From the NCBI RefSeq assembly GCF_001187845.1, contig NZ_CP012160.1, positions 3,160,501-3,224,500 of the forward strand: a stretch of 64,000 nt of DNA, read 5' to 3'. The number at the start of each line of letters is the position of its first letter. Position 1 is the first letter of the stretch. Of this stretch, positions 26,293-35,495 are shown piece by piece. This DNA comes from Octadecabacter temperatus (GTDB lineage: Bacteria > Pseudomonadota > Alphaproteobacteria > Rhodobacterales > Rhodobacteraceae). A model generated the notes under the pieces. It searched no databases and had not been told where the DNA came from. It was given only the letters and a program-made list of their open reading frames with translations. The position numbers were made by a program, and so were the translations under genes.

Positions 26293-26359
26293 AGTTGTGA
26301 CCTATGCGCTCTGTTCGCACAATCGTTCTGACACGAATGTGACCACGAGAAGGGCGCGC

Positions 26360-26390
26360 AAATAAAAAGGGCCACGCAATGCGCAGCCCT
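26360..26390 (-). terminator. Rho-independent terminator of cytochrome c gene
   Basis: Read leftward, AGGGCTGCGC pairs with GCGTGGCCCT (two G-U pairs) around a 3-base loop, followed by TTTTTATTT. It is 38 bp downstream of the cytochrome stop. Confidence 0.85.
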
Positions 26391-26427
26391 ATCGTTGTGT
26401 TTCTTACTGAGTGTTCTCGTCTAACGC

Positions 26428-26871
26428 TTATTCAGGTTCCCCAAGCGTCGCGAGGAATGCGTACATGTCTAGCGCGTCTTGTTCATTGCGAACGCGGAAA
26501 GCCATTTTGCCACGTGCGCGGTCGTTCTCAAGCGCTTCACGCAACCATGATGTTGGGTCTTGGACGTAAGCGACGAACGCTTCTTCGGTCCATTCGGCGC
26601 CACCTTCACCCAGTTCTACGATTGAATCGCCATAACGAAATCCATCCACAGAACCTAGCTGGCGTCCAGCGATTGCAAAGAGGTTAGGGCCTGTTCGTGC
26701 GTTGCGTCCGGCCAGAACTTCGCCGTCTGCGTTGGCCACAACGTGACACGCGATGCACTGGCGGTTGAATTGCTGTTCACCTGCCTCAGCATCACCCGAA
26801 GCCGCATGGCCATCAGCAAAAGCCGGTGTTGTAAGAAGCGCCATAGCTGTGGCGAGAATAAACTTGGACAT
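26428..26871 (-). CDS. Exported c-type cytochrome (cytochrome c2-like)
   Basis: The 147-residue protein has a signal peptide (about 1-19, ending AFA-DG), the heme attachment site CIACH (39-43) and a probable axial methionine in GKMAFRV near the C-terminus. The GPNLFAIAGRQLGS phrase is typical of class I cytochromes c2/c550, small periplasmic electron carriers between the bc1 complex and oxidases. The ATG at 26871 is preceded by GGGAGATTCCT and is preferred over the longer frame. It has its own terminator. Confidence 0.92.
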   Translation of the reverse strand: MSKFILATAMALLTTPAFADGHAASGDAEAGEQQFNRQCIACHVVANADGEVLAGRNARTGPNLFAIAGRQLGSVDGFRYGDSIVELGEGGAEWTEEAFVAYVQDPTSWLREALENDRARGKMAFRVRNEQDALDMYAFLATLGEPE

Positions 26872-27113
26872 AGGAATCTCCCTAGCGTCAATTGAAAGCG
26901 GCATCTGCCGCCGCAAGGTGAAAAATAGCCCTTTCACCAGCACCGTCCAGCGGAATAACCGTTTCTTGGCTGATATGCGATAACATGCCGCGCTCAATTC
27001 GGTGACGGCTTATTTGCAGATGGCAGCCTGCATGAGGCATATAAGCGATGAAATTCAAATTAGGCGGCTCAATTGAACCAGTTCAGAACCAAATCACGAC
27101 GGACCAACGCAAA

Positions 27114-27632
27114 ATGACTATGATTCCCGGCTGGGTTGATGGGGTTCTAACCCCTGTGGAAAAACTGGAGGCCCACCAAAAAGGCATCCGGCACAAAGCC
27201 GTTTCTGTATTTGTGATGGATGGAACGTCGGTTCTTATCCAGCGTCGCGCTTTGTCGAAATACCATACACCCGGATTGTGGGCGAATACCTGTTGTACGC
27301 ATCCGCATTGGGATGAAGACGCTGACATTTGCGCAGTGCGACGCCTTGAAGATGAACTTGGAATTAAGGGTCTAACACCGCAGTATCGCGACCAAATCGA
27401 ATACCGCGCCGACGTGGGTGGCGGTTTGATCGAACATGAAGTCGTTGATCTTTTTGTCGCGCATTCGCTTAAAGAGACCTTAAATTTGAACCTTAACCCC
27501 GATGAAGTCGCTGAAACGCGTTGGGTAGATATCCATAAGCTCGCCGATCAGGTCGTCGATTACCCCGATCAGTTTACTCCGTGGCTCAAGATTTACTTGG
27601 CCAACCACTTGGATCTTGTGCTCTCGACTTAG
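27114..27632 (+). CDS. idi: Isopentenyl-diphosphate delta-isomerase type 1
   Basis: Idi interconverts isopentenyl and dimethylallyl diphosphate for isoprenoids, quinones and carotenoids. The 172-residue Nudix-fold protein has the catalytic cysteine in NTCCTHPHWDE, the Nudix-like AVRRLEDELGI and the catalytic glutamate in GLIEHEVVDLF. It closely resembles the Rhodobacter enzyme. I use the ATG at 27114 (MTMIPGWVDGVLTPVEK); an upstream in-frame ATG at 27048 would add 22 unrelated residues. The 242-bp gap on its left is shared with the divergent cytochrome promoter. Confidence 0.94.
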   Translation: MTMIPGWVDGVLTPVEKLEAHQKGIRHKAVSVFVMDGTSVLIQRRALSKYHTPGLWANTCCTHPHWDEDADICAVRRLEDELGIKGLTPQYRDQIEYRADVGGGLIEHEVVDLFVAHSLKETLNLNLNPDEVAETRWVDIHKLADQVVDYPDQFTPWLKIYLANHLDLVLST

Positions 27633-27639
27633 CGCAGAA

Positions 27640-29217
27640 TTAAGAGGATGGGGGGCGGGCCAGCATCCAAACGTCTAGCGCTTCAATTTGCTCAGCAGAC
27701 ATACGCAGCCCCAGCTTGTTGCGACGCCAAACAATGTCATCCGCTCTGCGCGCGAATTCTTTATCCATAAGCCAGATAACTTCGCTTTCATAAAGCGTAG
27801 ACCCAAAATCCTGCCCAAGGTCTGAGGCGTTTTTAGCGGCCCCTAAAATCACGCGTGCGTCGGTTCCATAAGCGCGCACCAAACGTTTCGCCCACCGATT
27901 GTCGAGGAAGGGAAAGTCCGCCGTAAGGGCGTCGATAAGCGCCTGAACGCCATCGACCGGAAAGTCACCACCGGGCAACGCGATCCCAGCTGTCCAATCA
28001 TCTGGCAACGTGTCGAAATACGGGCTGATTTCCTTTAGCGCGCCTTCAGCGAGACGGCGGTAAGTTGTGATCTTTCCGCCAAAAATATTGAGGATCGGCG
28101 CGCCACCCTCATCGTTGACGTTCAAGATGTAATCGCGTGTCGCGGCTGTCGCGCTTTTTGCGCCATCGTCATAAAGTGGGCGAACACCCGAATAGGTCCA
28201 GACCACGTCATCTGTCGTTATGTCTTGCTTGAAGTACTCGTTCGCAAACGCGACGAGGTAGTCGCGCTCAGCCTCCGAACATTCAGGATTATCATCTGGG
28301 TCTTCGTGCGCGGCTTCTGTGGTGCCGATCAAGGTAAAATCGGTCTCGTATGGAATCGCGAAAATGATGCGGCCATCCGTACCTTGGAAGAAATAGCTTT
28401 TGTCATGGGTAAACAGCCGTTTCGTAACGATGTGCGATCCTCGAACTAAACGCACATTTTCGGTAGAATTAAGACGCACCTTTTGTTGGATGATGTCACC
28501 AACCCAAGGGCCGGCCGCATTCACCAACATCTTTGCGCGAACTGTGGTTTCCTCGTTGGTGTCTTGGTCGCGAAGTTGAACCACCCAATGATCGTCATGC
28601 CTGATCGTGGAAACCACCTTTGTGCGCACCTTTATTGTTGCTCCACGGTCCTCAGCGTCACGGGCATTCAGCACGACAAGACGCGAATCTTCGATCCAGC
28701 AGTCAGAGTATTCAAAAGCTTTTTCAAACCTGTCTTCGATACCGTCGCCCTCAGGCGCGGTACGCAAGTCTAAGGTTGCTGTACTTGGCAAGATTTTCCG
28801 CCCGCCCAGATTGTCATACAGAAACAACCCGAAACGAATAAGCCACGCAGGCCGTCGGCCCTTCATCCAAGGCATGACGAAGTTCAAAATTTTGGACGTC
28901 GGGGTTGAGCCCTCAAATCGCATATCCTTGTGATAGGGTAACACGAAACGCATCGGCCAACTGATGTGGGGCATAGCGCGCAATAATGTCTCTCGCTCGA
29001 TCAGCGCTTTTCGCACGAGGTTCACCTCGAAATATTCAAGATACCGTAGCCCACCATGGAACAGTTTGGTCGATGCGCTTGATGTGGCCGACGCGAGGTC
29101 GTTCATCTCTGCTAAGCCGACATTCAACCCGCGTCCCGCAGCATCCCGCGCGATTCCGCAGCCGTTGATGCCGCCGCCAATAATAAACAGATCGTGGTCT
29201 ACTTGTACGTCCGACAT
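27640..29217 (-). CDS. glpD: Aerobic glycerol-3-phosphate dehydrogenase
   Basis: GlpD is the FAD-dependent membrane enzyme that oxidises sn-glycerol 3-phosphate and feeds electrons to quinone. The 525-residue product has the FAD loop FIIGGGINGCGIARDAAGRG near the N-terminus, LASATSSASTKLFHGGLRYLE and AAGPWVGDI, all family signatures. I chose the ATG at 29217 (MSDVQVDHDLF), with a GGCGG sequence just upstream; an ATG at 29226 is possible. It converges on idi and is divergent from glpR, with dyad elements in the gap. Confidence 0.95.
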   Translation of the reverse strand: MSDVQVDHDLFIIGGGINGCGIARDAAGRGLNVGLAEMNDLASATSSASTKLFHGGLRYLEYFEVNLVRKALIERETLLRAMPHISWPMRFVLPYHKDMRFEGSTPTSKILNFVMPWMKGRRPAWLIRFGLFLYDNLGGRKILPSTATLDLRTAPEGDGIEDRFEKAFEYSDCWIEDSRLVVLNARDAEDRGATIKVRTKVVSTIRHDDHWVVQLRDQDTNEETTVRAKMLVNAAGPWVGDIIQQKVRLNSTENVRLVRGSHIVTKRLFTHDKSYFFQGTDGRIIFAIPYETDFTLIGTTEAAHEDPDDNPECSEAERDYLVAFANEYFKQDITTDDVVWTYSGVRPLYDDGAKSATAATRDYILNVNDEGGAPILNIFGGKITTYRRLAEGALKEISPYFDTLPDDWTAGIALPGGDFPVDGVQALIDALTADFPFLDNRWAKRLVRAYGTDARVILGAAKNASDLGQDFGSTLYESEVIWLMDKEFARRADDIVWRRNKLGLRMSAEQIEALDVWMLARPPSS

Positions 29218-29293
29218 TTCCGCCATCCATGGTGATAATTTGCGAACCACCCTTATCAGAATTTCCAAAAAGAAAAAGAACGATCTTCGTTTG

Positions 29294-29318
29294 TGTTCGT
29301 TTCTAGTCAAACCGAACA
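29294..29318. promoter_or_regulatory. Candidate GlpR operator
   Basis: TGTTCG (29294-29299) and CGAACA (29313-29318) form an inverted repeat in the 121-bp glpD-glpR gap, 20 bp from the glpR start. The half-sites resemble the TGTTCG/CGAACA core of GlpR operators in enteric bacteria. Another similar half-site, AACGAT-CTTCG, lies just to the left. Confidence 0.5.
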
Positions 29319-29338
29319 TCGTATGCTAGCGTCGGGTT

Positions 29339-30085
29339 ATGAGCTTTCGACATTCACAAATTCTGAATCGGGCACGCCAAGACGGCAAAGTCACTGTTGA
29401 AGGTCTCGCAAAGGCGTTTGACGTTACTTTGCAGACAATCCGTAGGGATCTGGGTGAACTCGCAGAGCAGGGACGCCTCGAACGGGTGCACGGTGGCGCA
29501 GTATTGCCTTCGGGTTTAACGAACATTCGATACGAGGAACGTCGCCGTTTAAATGATGCTGCCAAAGAACGCATTGGGATCGCCTGCGCTGCTGAGATCC
29601 AAAATGGCACGTCGATTTTCCTAGGAATCGGCACGACATGTGAAGCCGTTGCTCGTTCGCTTGTTCATCACGAAAGCCTGCTGGTTGTAACGAACAACCT
29701 GAATGCCGTGCCCATTCTGTCGGCTAACGCTCAGTGCAAAGTCATAGTGACGGGCGGCACACTACGTTCTTCAGATGCCGGCCTAGTCGGTGCGCAAGCT
29801 GCCGTAACCGCTAGGCAATTCAAGTTCGACACAGCCATCATCGGATGCTCAGCGATGGACGAATTTGGCGGGTTTTATGACTACGATCTTGATGAAGTCA
29901 TTGTAAGCCAAGCCGTAATTGAATGCAGCCACTCGACAACCCTTGTCGCAGATAACGCGAAGTTCGGGCGAAAAGCTCCGGCGCGTATCGCTGACCTTGC
30001 CGACATTGTCACGTTTTGTACCGATTTAGAGCCAAACCTTGCCCAAACGGCTAAGCTGAAACGTATCGTTGTCGCATCAGAATAG
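29339..30085 (+). CDS. glpR: DeoR-family repressor GlpR
   Basis: The 248-residue protein has an N-terminal DeoR helix-turn-helix (RHSQILNRARQDGKVTVEGL to DVTLQTIRRDLGELAEQG) and a C-terminal sugar-phosphate sensor domain with FLGIGTTCEAVA, VVTNNLNAVPIL and VTGGTLRSSDAGLVG. Divergence from glpD identifies it as the glycerol-3-phosphate repressor GlpR. It converges with the Gfo/Idh gene with 3 bp between stops. Confidence 0.92.
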   Translation: MSFRHSQILNRARQDGKVTVEGLAKAFDVTLQTIRRDLGELAEQGRLERVHGGAVLPSGLTNIRYEERRRLNDAAKERIGIACAAEIQNGTSIFLGIGTTCEAVARSLVHHESLLVVTNNLNAVPILSANAQCKVIVTGGTLRSSDAGLVGAQAAVTARQFKFDTAIIGCSAMDEFGGFYDYDLDEVIVSQAVIECSHSTTLVADNAKFGRKAPARIADLADIVTFCTDLEPNLAQTAKLKRIVVASE

Positions 30086-30088
30086 CTG

Positions 30089-30997
30089 TTACCAATCGAA
30101 CGCAGGGGCAATCTGTCTTTGTGCCAGCGTCATAATGTCAGACACATGAACCATCGGTGAAAGGTCAACGTCGGACTGTCCATTCTTAACCAGTTCAGCC
30201 ATGCGTGCATAAAGCGCGGGATACTCACCAAGCTCGTTCACTTCCTGTTCGTGACCATCAACGACGCAACGATTGCCACCCTCCGAGAGGTGAACAATCG
30301 TCCCATCCGTTGTCGTGAACTTTTGTTCCCAAGTCTGACTACCCTCCTGCAGCCAATCAAACGAAGCGGTAACATTGTTCGTGAATTCCATCTCAGCGCG
30401 GATAGGCGTTTGACGATTTTCAGGCGTTTGAAGAACCGCCGACTTTAGGTGGACAGCCGACGGTAAAACTTCGGTCATGATCGAAAGCGCGTTAATACCG
30501 GGGTCAAGCACCCCCATCCCACCGGGTTCGAAAACCCAGTCCTGATTTGGGTGCCATTGGCGTACGTTTTCTTTCCAGTCGACATGGCCTGTAGCAACAG
30601 TCTTGTCCGCTAAGGCGGCCTTTGCGGCCTGAACGCCTTTCGCCATACGGCTGTGCCACGTCGCAAACAAAGTGACTCCCGCTTTCTTAGCGATCGCCTC
30701 TAGGGCGTACACTTCTGCAAGCGTCGCGCCAGGTGGTTTTTCCAGCATCACATGTCTACCCGCGCGCAGGCAGGCGGCAGCGTACTCAAATCGCGGCACA
30801 GGCGGCAGACAAAGGCTAACCACCTCAACATCCGGGTTTTCGGCAAGCATAGTATCTAAATCTGCGAACGCAGGAACGCCATCAACCGTTCCTGCACGGC
30901 TAACAGTCGCTGCGATCACCCAGTCATCTGAGGCCGCGATAGATGGCACGTGCTGATCAACGGCGATCTTCCCAATTCCAACAAGCGCAATCTTCAT
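30089..30997 (-). CDS. Gfo/Idh/MocA oxidoreductase, probable L-arabinose/D-galactose 1-dehydrogenase
   Basis: The 302-residue protein has an N-terminal Rossmann fold (ALVGIGKIAVDQHVPSI), the catalytic-site motif EKPPGATLAEV (the EKP lysine of the family) and a C-terminal beta-sheet domain. It fits the size and pattern of NAD(P)-dependent aldose 1-dehydrogenases of the non-phosphorylating arabinose/galactose route. The coupled arabinonate dehydratase gene (1-bp overlap, TAATG) supports L-arabinose or D-galactose as substrate. Confidence 0.82.
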   Translation of the reverse strand: MKIALVGIGKIAVDQHVPSIAASDDWVIAATVSRAGTVDGVPAFADLDTMLAENPDVEVVSLCLPPVPRFEYAAACLRAGRHVMLEKPPGATLAEVYALEAIAKKAGVTLFATWHSRMAKGVQAAKAALADKTVATGHVDWKENVRQWHPNQDWVFEPGGMGVLDPGINALSIMTEVLPSAVHLKSAVLQTPENRQTPIRAEMEFTNNVTASFDWLQEGSQTWEQKFTTTDGTIVHLSEGGNRCVVDGHEQEVNELGEYPALYARMAELVKNGQSDVDLSPMVHVSDIMTLAQRQIAPAFDW

Positions 30998-32739
30998 TAG
31001 TGGGACTCCCGCGCCACTGCGTTACCGCGTCGTCCAACCAGGAAATCAAAATCCGCACCTTCATCAGCACGGTTTACCTTGTCGTGATAAAGTTGCGCAT
31101 ACCCACTCGCTGGTCGCTGAACCGGCGGTGCCCATTTCGCCAAACGCGCCGTCAATTCATCCTCAGATATGTCGAGGTGTATGCGACGCTCAGCGACGTT
31201 TAGCTCGATCATGTCACCAGATTGAACAACCGCCAAAGGACCGCCAGCAGCAGCCTCAGGGGCGGTATGCAATACAACAGTGCCGTAAGCCGTACCCGAC
31301 ATACGCGCATCAGAGATCCGAACCATGTCACGAACACCCGCCTTCAGCAGCTTTGCGGGCAGCGCCATGTCGCCAACCTCTGCCATCCCCGGATACCCTT
31401 TCGGGCCACAGTTCTTCAGGACCATGACACATGTCTCGTCGATATCTAGATCATCGCGATCAACGCGCGCTTTGTAATCGTCAATGTCCTCAAAAACGAC
31501 GGCGCGGCCGCGATGTTCCATCAACTCAGGCGATGCGGCGGACGGTTTAATAATCGCGCCGTTCGGCGCAAGGTTACCACGAAGCACGGCAATTCCTCCG
31601 GACTTTCGAAGTGCCTTTTCAGTCGGAACGATTACATCATCATTCCAATTCTGAACGTCCTTCACTTCTTCCCAGATAGACCCCCCGCTGACGGTCAGAG
31701 CGTCCTTGTGGAGCATGCCCATCTCGCCAAGTCGCTTAATCACAACAGGTAGGCCACCCGCATAAAAGAACTCTTCCATCAGCCACTTACCGGAGGGCAG
31801 CAAATTCACGATCGTCGGGACGTCTTTGCCGCAACGATCCCAATCTTCCAGCGACAGCGGTACTTCACACCGACCAGCCAACGCCTGCAAGTGAACAACA
31901 GCATTCGTCGATCCACCAATAGCGCCGTTGGTCCGGATCGCGTTTTCGAACGCCTGTTTCGTCATGATGTCAGACGGCTTGAGATCGTCTTTAACCATTT
32001 GAACAATACGACGTCCGGTCAGCTGACTCATCATACGGCGACGGCTATCGACCGCAGGGATCGCAGCGTTACCAGACAGCGCCATCCCCAGCGCCTCAGC
32101 CATGCTGGCCATCGTGGACGCGGTGCCCATCGTATTACAGCCGCCAGCACTTCGAGACATCGACGCTTCGGCTTCAACGAATTCTTCTGGAGACATCTCG
32201 CCTGCTTTTACTGCCTCATTAAACCGACGAATATGCGTGCCGGAACCAACGCGCTCACCACGGAAATGACCGTTCAGCATTGGTCCGCCAGAGACGACAA
32301 TCGCGGGTAGATCAACTGACGCAGCACCCATCAAAAGTGCAGGCGTAGTTTTATCACACCCCGCCATAAGAACGACGCCATCAATCGGTTTCCCGCGAAG
32401 CGCTTCTTCAACGTCCATCGCACACAGGTTGCGGAACATCATCGCTGTGGGACGTAGCGCGGATTCAGATGGGCTGAACACTGGGAACTCGACAGGAAAA
32501 CCGCCCGCTTCCCAGATGCCGTTCTTCACCTTCTCGGCAAGTTCACGCAGGTGCCCGTTGCAGGGCGTCAGGTCAGACCACGTGTTACAAATGCCAATGA
32601 CAGGGCGGCCATCGAACAAGTCATCCGGATACCCTTGGTTCTTCATCCAACCACGGTGATAGATCGCGTCTTTGCCGGTTCCACCGAACCATTCTTGTGA
32701 TCGCAATTTGCGTGGCCACTTGGCAGGTTTAAAAGTCAT
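30997..32739 (-). CDS. L-arabinonate dehydratase (IlvD/Edd family)
   Basis: This 580-residue IlvD/Edd dehydratase converts L-arabinonate to 2-keto-3-deoxy-L-arabinonate. The start [20 protein letters not shown], the Fe-S ligand motifs TPCNGHL and [18 protein letters not shown], and the ending [12 protein letters not shown] match arabinonate dehydratases rather than IlvD proper. The next-step genes (KDA dehydratase, ketoglutarate semialdehyde dehydrogenase) are not in the window. The 196-bp gap upstream separates it from the divergent glycan operon and probably holds both promoters. Confidence 0.9.
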   Translation of the reverse strand: MTFKPAKWPRKLRSQEWFGGTGKDAIYHRGWMKNQGYPDDLFDGRPVIGICNTWSDLTPCNGHLRELAEKVKNGIWEAGGFPVEFPVFSPSESALRPTAMMFRNLCAMDVEEALRGKPIDGVVLMAGCDKTTPALLMGAASVDLPAIVVSGGPMLNGHFRGERVGSGTHIRRFNEAVKAGEMSPEEFVEAEASMSRSAGGCNTMGTASTMASMAEALGMALSGNAAIPAVDSRRRMMSQLTGRRIVQMVKDDLKPSDIMTKQAFENAIRTNGAIGGSTNAVVHLQALAGRCEVPLSLEDWDRCGKDVPTIVNLLPSGKWLMEEFFYAGGLPVVIKRLGEMGMLHKDALTVSGGSIWEEVKDVQNWNDDVIVPTEKALRKSGGIAVLRGNLAPNGAIIKPSAASPELMEHRGRAVVFEDIDDYKARVDRDDLDIDETCVMVLKNCGPKGYPGMAEVGDMALPAKLLKAGVRDMVRISDARMSGTAYGTVVLHTAPEAAAGGPLAVVQSGDMIELNVAERRIHLDISEDELTARLAKWAPPVQRPASGYAQLYHDKVNRADEGADFDFLVGRRGNAVARESH

Positions 32740-32935
32740 CGCGCTATCTCCGTTGGTGAGATTTAGGTTTCACCCCTCAATTCAGAAAGCGCAAGAGGGC
32801 GAAATGAAACCACTGCGGCGCCGCCATCCTACCGCGCTGCTATGTTGTCACGGGGGCGAATTATTGCAGCATTGGTTTTGACTTGGCGGGGCGTTTGCGA
32901 TTCTATCCCCTAAAAGAGCAGTATTGGAGACGGCG

Positions 32936-33724
32936 ATGCGCCTGTCAGTGGCATTCGAAAACACCAAAGACACACCAGAAGGACGCGGTCCGGTTCAGGT
33001 GGGTTGGTTCCTAAACGAAAAGAAGGGTGGCGTTATCTATGACGCGCCAGAGCGTGTTCGATCTGTTGAGATGAACCGCGAACATGCCAAATCCGCGTCC
33101 CGCTGCCCTGCTGTGATCAATATGGAAAGCCGATACTTCATGGTGAAGTGCCCCTTCGATATCCACATCGGGTTCGCGCGTGACGATAAAGGTAAGCCCG
33201 TTTTGCGAAACCTTGCGGGTACGCAGTCCAACGTCCGTGCAAGCAAACTTGGCGACAAACTGCACATCACGTCTGAAGTTGAATGGCGCACCAAAGGTAT
33301 TCCGACAATCCAGCTGTCATTGCCCTACGTCTTCATCGCGGATGAGCCTGTTTATATGAGTCAGGTCAGCCCATTCATGCACTATTCCAAAGACCCGCTT
33401 CCAGGCACGATCTTTGGTGGTCGCTTTCCAATCAATGTTTGGCCGCGTCCTTTGATGTGGGCGTTTGAATGGCATGAGCCAGGCAAGCCGATCAAAATCA
33501 AACGCGGTGACCCACTGTTTTACGCTGGGTTCGAGACGCAATCCCCTGAACGCAGTGTGGTTCTGACGGAAACGGAAGTCACGCCAGAGCTGAACGAGTA
33601 CATGGAGCTGATTTCTGGCGCAGTAAACTACGTCAATCAGACGTTCTCGCTGTTTGAAGCCGCTGAAGAACGGCGGCCGGAAACGCTGTTGAAACCGATC
33701 GCGCGCAAACGAAGCAAGGGTTGA
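32936..33724 (+). CDS. Conserved-looking protein of unknown function, first gene of glycan operon
   Basis: The 262-residue soluble protein is not one I recognise. It has no signal peptide or membrane helix, is rich in beta-forming and aromatic residues (INVWPRPLMWAFEWHEPG), and ends in a basic tail (KPIARKRSKG). The ATG at 32936 is preceded by GGAGACGGCG; the frame also opens at a TTG at 32924. Three bases separate it from the glycosyltransferase gene, so it is almost certainly co-translated with glycan-modifying enzymes. A role in making or attaching the glycan is inferred from context. Confidence 0.75.
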   Translation: MRLSVAFENTKDTPEGRGPVQVGWFLNEKKGGVIYDAPERVRSVEMNREHAKSASRCPAVINMESRYFMVKCPFDIHIGFARDDKGKPVLRNLAGTQSNVRASKLGDKLHITSEVEWRTKGIPTIQLSLPYVFIADEPVYMSQVSPFMHYSKDPLPGTIFGGRFPINVWPRPLMWAFEWHEPGKPIKIKRGDPLFYAGFETQSPERSVVLTETEVTPELNEYMELISGAVNYVNQTFSLFEAAEERRPETLLKPIARKRSKG

Positions 33725-33727
33725 GAA

Positions 33728-35098
33728 ATGGCCGCTGAGACTTTGGCAGACCTGCGCACCAAATCGGTGGACGCACACAAAGCTGGCCGTCATGAGGATG
33801 CCCTAGAAGGGTACACGCGCTTTTTGCAACACCGACCGGCTGACGCGGGGATTTGGACAAACCTTGGTGCGCTTTACCGTGCGATTGGTCGTCATGAGAT
33901 GGGCCGTACGGCGCAAATACGGGCACACGCCTTGGCGCCAGACGACATCGGTGTGCTCAATAACTACTCCAACATTTTGTCAGACCTGGGCGACTACGAG
34001 CACTCAATCGAGTTGCGTAAAAAGTCGCTAAAGCTTGATCCAAGCCACGTGATGCATCACGCGATGATTGGTCGATGTTTACGCGGCTTGGGTCTGTACC
34101 AAGACGCGATCGATTACCTAACTCCGATGATCAAAGCGCATCCAGAAGAGAACGAAATCAAACTCCAGCTCGCGTTCGCACAGCTGGGCGCTGGGCAATA
34201 CGGCGCGGCGTTCAGAACATATGACGCACGCTGGAATAGTGACGAGTTAGACCAACCCCAGCTCCCGTTTCCAAAGTGGAAAGAGGGCGCGTCGATTGAA
34301 GGTAAAACGCTATTGATCCTACCCGAGCAAGGGTTTGGGGATATGGTCCTGCTAGCGCGCTTCATTCCCCTTATCGTAGACATGGGCGCTAAAGTTCGAC
34401 TCGTGGTGAAGAAGCCGTTGCTGCGGTTGTTTGAAGGAATGGACGGCGTTGATTGGGTCGGTCCAGCCGCCTCCAAAGATGATCCCGTTGATATGTGGCT
34501 GAGCCTGATGGACATGCCTAAACTTGTCATCGGCCCAAGTGAAAACGGTGACGTTCCGTCGCCCACAAAGCTAACAATCCCTGCAGATTCAGTTGAACGT
34601 GCCAAGCGCCTGACGTCCAAACATAGCGACATGTTCAAAGTCGGCGTGGTTTGGTCTGGGTCCGCCACCTATAAAGGCAACACATTCCGTTCGTTTACTC
34701 ACCGCGAGTTTTTGCCAATGGTAAACACGCTAAACGTCCAGCTGTTCTCTCTCTATAAAGGGCCATTCCTTGAGGCCTTCCAAAAAGACGGAAGTGCTGG
34801 GCTGATTATCGATACCGCAAGTACAGATCGTGACTTCGCGGATTGTGCTGCGACGATGAAGGAAATGGATCTGATCATCACATCAGACACAGCCACCGCG
34901 CACATTGCGGGTTCACTGGGTGTCCCAGTTTGGGTCATGCTGCATTGGGACGCATTCTGGGTGTATCGACATAAGGGTGATACGACGCAGTGGTATCCGT
35001 CAATGCGGCTGTTCCGACAAGCAAAACCACAAGACTGGGCATCAGCATTTGATGCGGCAAACAAAGCGTTGGTAAAAGAGGTTTCTAAACATGGCTGA
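33728..35098 (+). CDS. TPR-repeat glycosyltransferase
   Basis: The 456-residue protein has N-terminal TPR repeats (about residues 1-150; ADAGIWTNLGALYRAIGRHE, DIGVLNNYSNILSDLGDYEH) and a C-terminal GT-B type domain. The latter has LLILPEQGFGDMVLLARFIP and the nucleotide-sugar region TSDTATAHIAGSLGVPVW. TPR-GT fusions commonly glycosylate proteins or build surface sugars. The gene overlaps the next by 8 bp. Acceptor and sugar are unknown; flagellin is a candidate because the flagellar cluster starts 1.2 kb downstream. Confidence 0.83.
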   Translation: MAAETLADLRTKSVDAHKAGRHEDALEGYTRFLQHRPADAGIWTNLGALYRAIGRHEMGRTAQIRAHALAPDDIGVLNNYSNILSDLGDYEHSIELRKKSLKLDPSHVMHHAMIGRCLRGLGLYQDAIDYLTPMIKAHPEENEIKLQLAFAQLGAGQYGAAFRTYDARWNSDELDQPQLPFPKWKEGASIEGKTLLILPEQGFGDMVLLARFIPLIVDMGAKVRLVVKKPLLRLFEGMDGVDWVGPAASKDDPVDMWLSLMDMPKLVIGPSENGDVPSPTKLTIPADSVERAKRLTSKHSDMFKVGVVWSGSATYKGNTFRSFTHREFLPMVNTLNVQLFSLYKGPFLEAFQKDGSAGLIIDTASTDRDFADCAATMKEMDLIITSDTATAHIAGSLGVPVWVMLHWDAFWVYRHKGDTTQWYPSMRLFRQAKPQDWASAFDAANKALVKEVSKHG

Positions 35099-35495
35099 TC
35101 ATATTCTTGTTCCCACAGCCCCCGGTGAGTTGATCGACAAATTGACAATTCTTCGACTGAAAGAAGAACGTATTTCGGATCCGGCAAAGGTTGAAAACGT
35201 ACGTGTGGAAAAAGCGGCTCTTATGGAAACAGCAAATGCCCACGTTCCCTCTAGCGCCGCGTTAACGTCTCTTTGGGAAGACCTCTATGCGATCAACGCA
35301 GACCTCTGGGTGATCGAGGACGACATTCGCGATTGTGAAAAAGCCAAAGACTTTGGCGATGAATTCATTCGCCTCGCGCGCGCCGTTTACATCACCAACG
35401 ATAAGCGCGCAGATGTGAAAAAGAAGATTAACCTGCTGCTAGGTTCCGCTCTTATCGAAGAGAAATCCTATAGCGACCACGGAGTTGAAACATGA
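35091..35495 (+). CDS. DUF6165-like small protein
   Basis: The 134-residue helical protein begins ILVPTAPGELIDKLTILRLKEERI and contains DLWVIEDDIRDCEKAKDFGDEFI and RAVYITNDKRADVKKKINLLLGS, which match my recollection of the DUF6165 family found in polysaccharide and glycosyltransferase loci. It overlaps both neighbours (8 bp and 4 bp), so its product is probably needed in fixed ratio to the glycosyltransferase and methyltransferase. The biochemical function is unknown. Confidence 0.78.
   Translation: MADHILVPTAPGELIDKLTILRLKEERISDPAKVENVRVEKAALMETANAHVPSSAALTSLWEDLYAINADLWVIEDDIRDCEKAKDFGDEFIRLARAVYITNDKRADVKKKINLLLGSALIEEKSYSDHGVET

Noticed and set aside
27048..27113. Upstream extension of idi from the ATG at 27048
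   Set aside because: The added 22 residues do not resemble Idi proteins, while the ATG at 27114 gives the standard family start.
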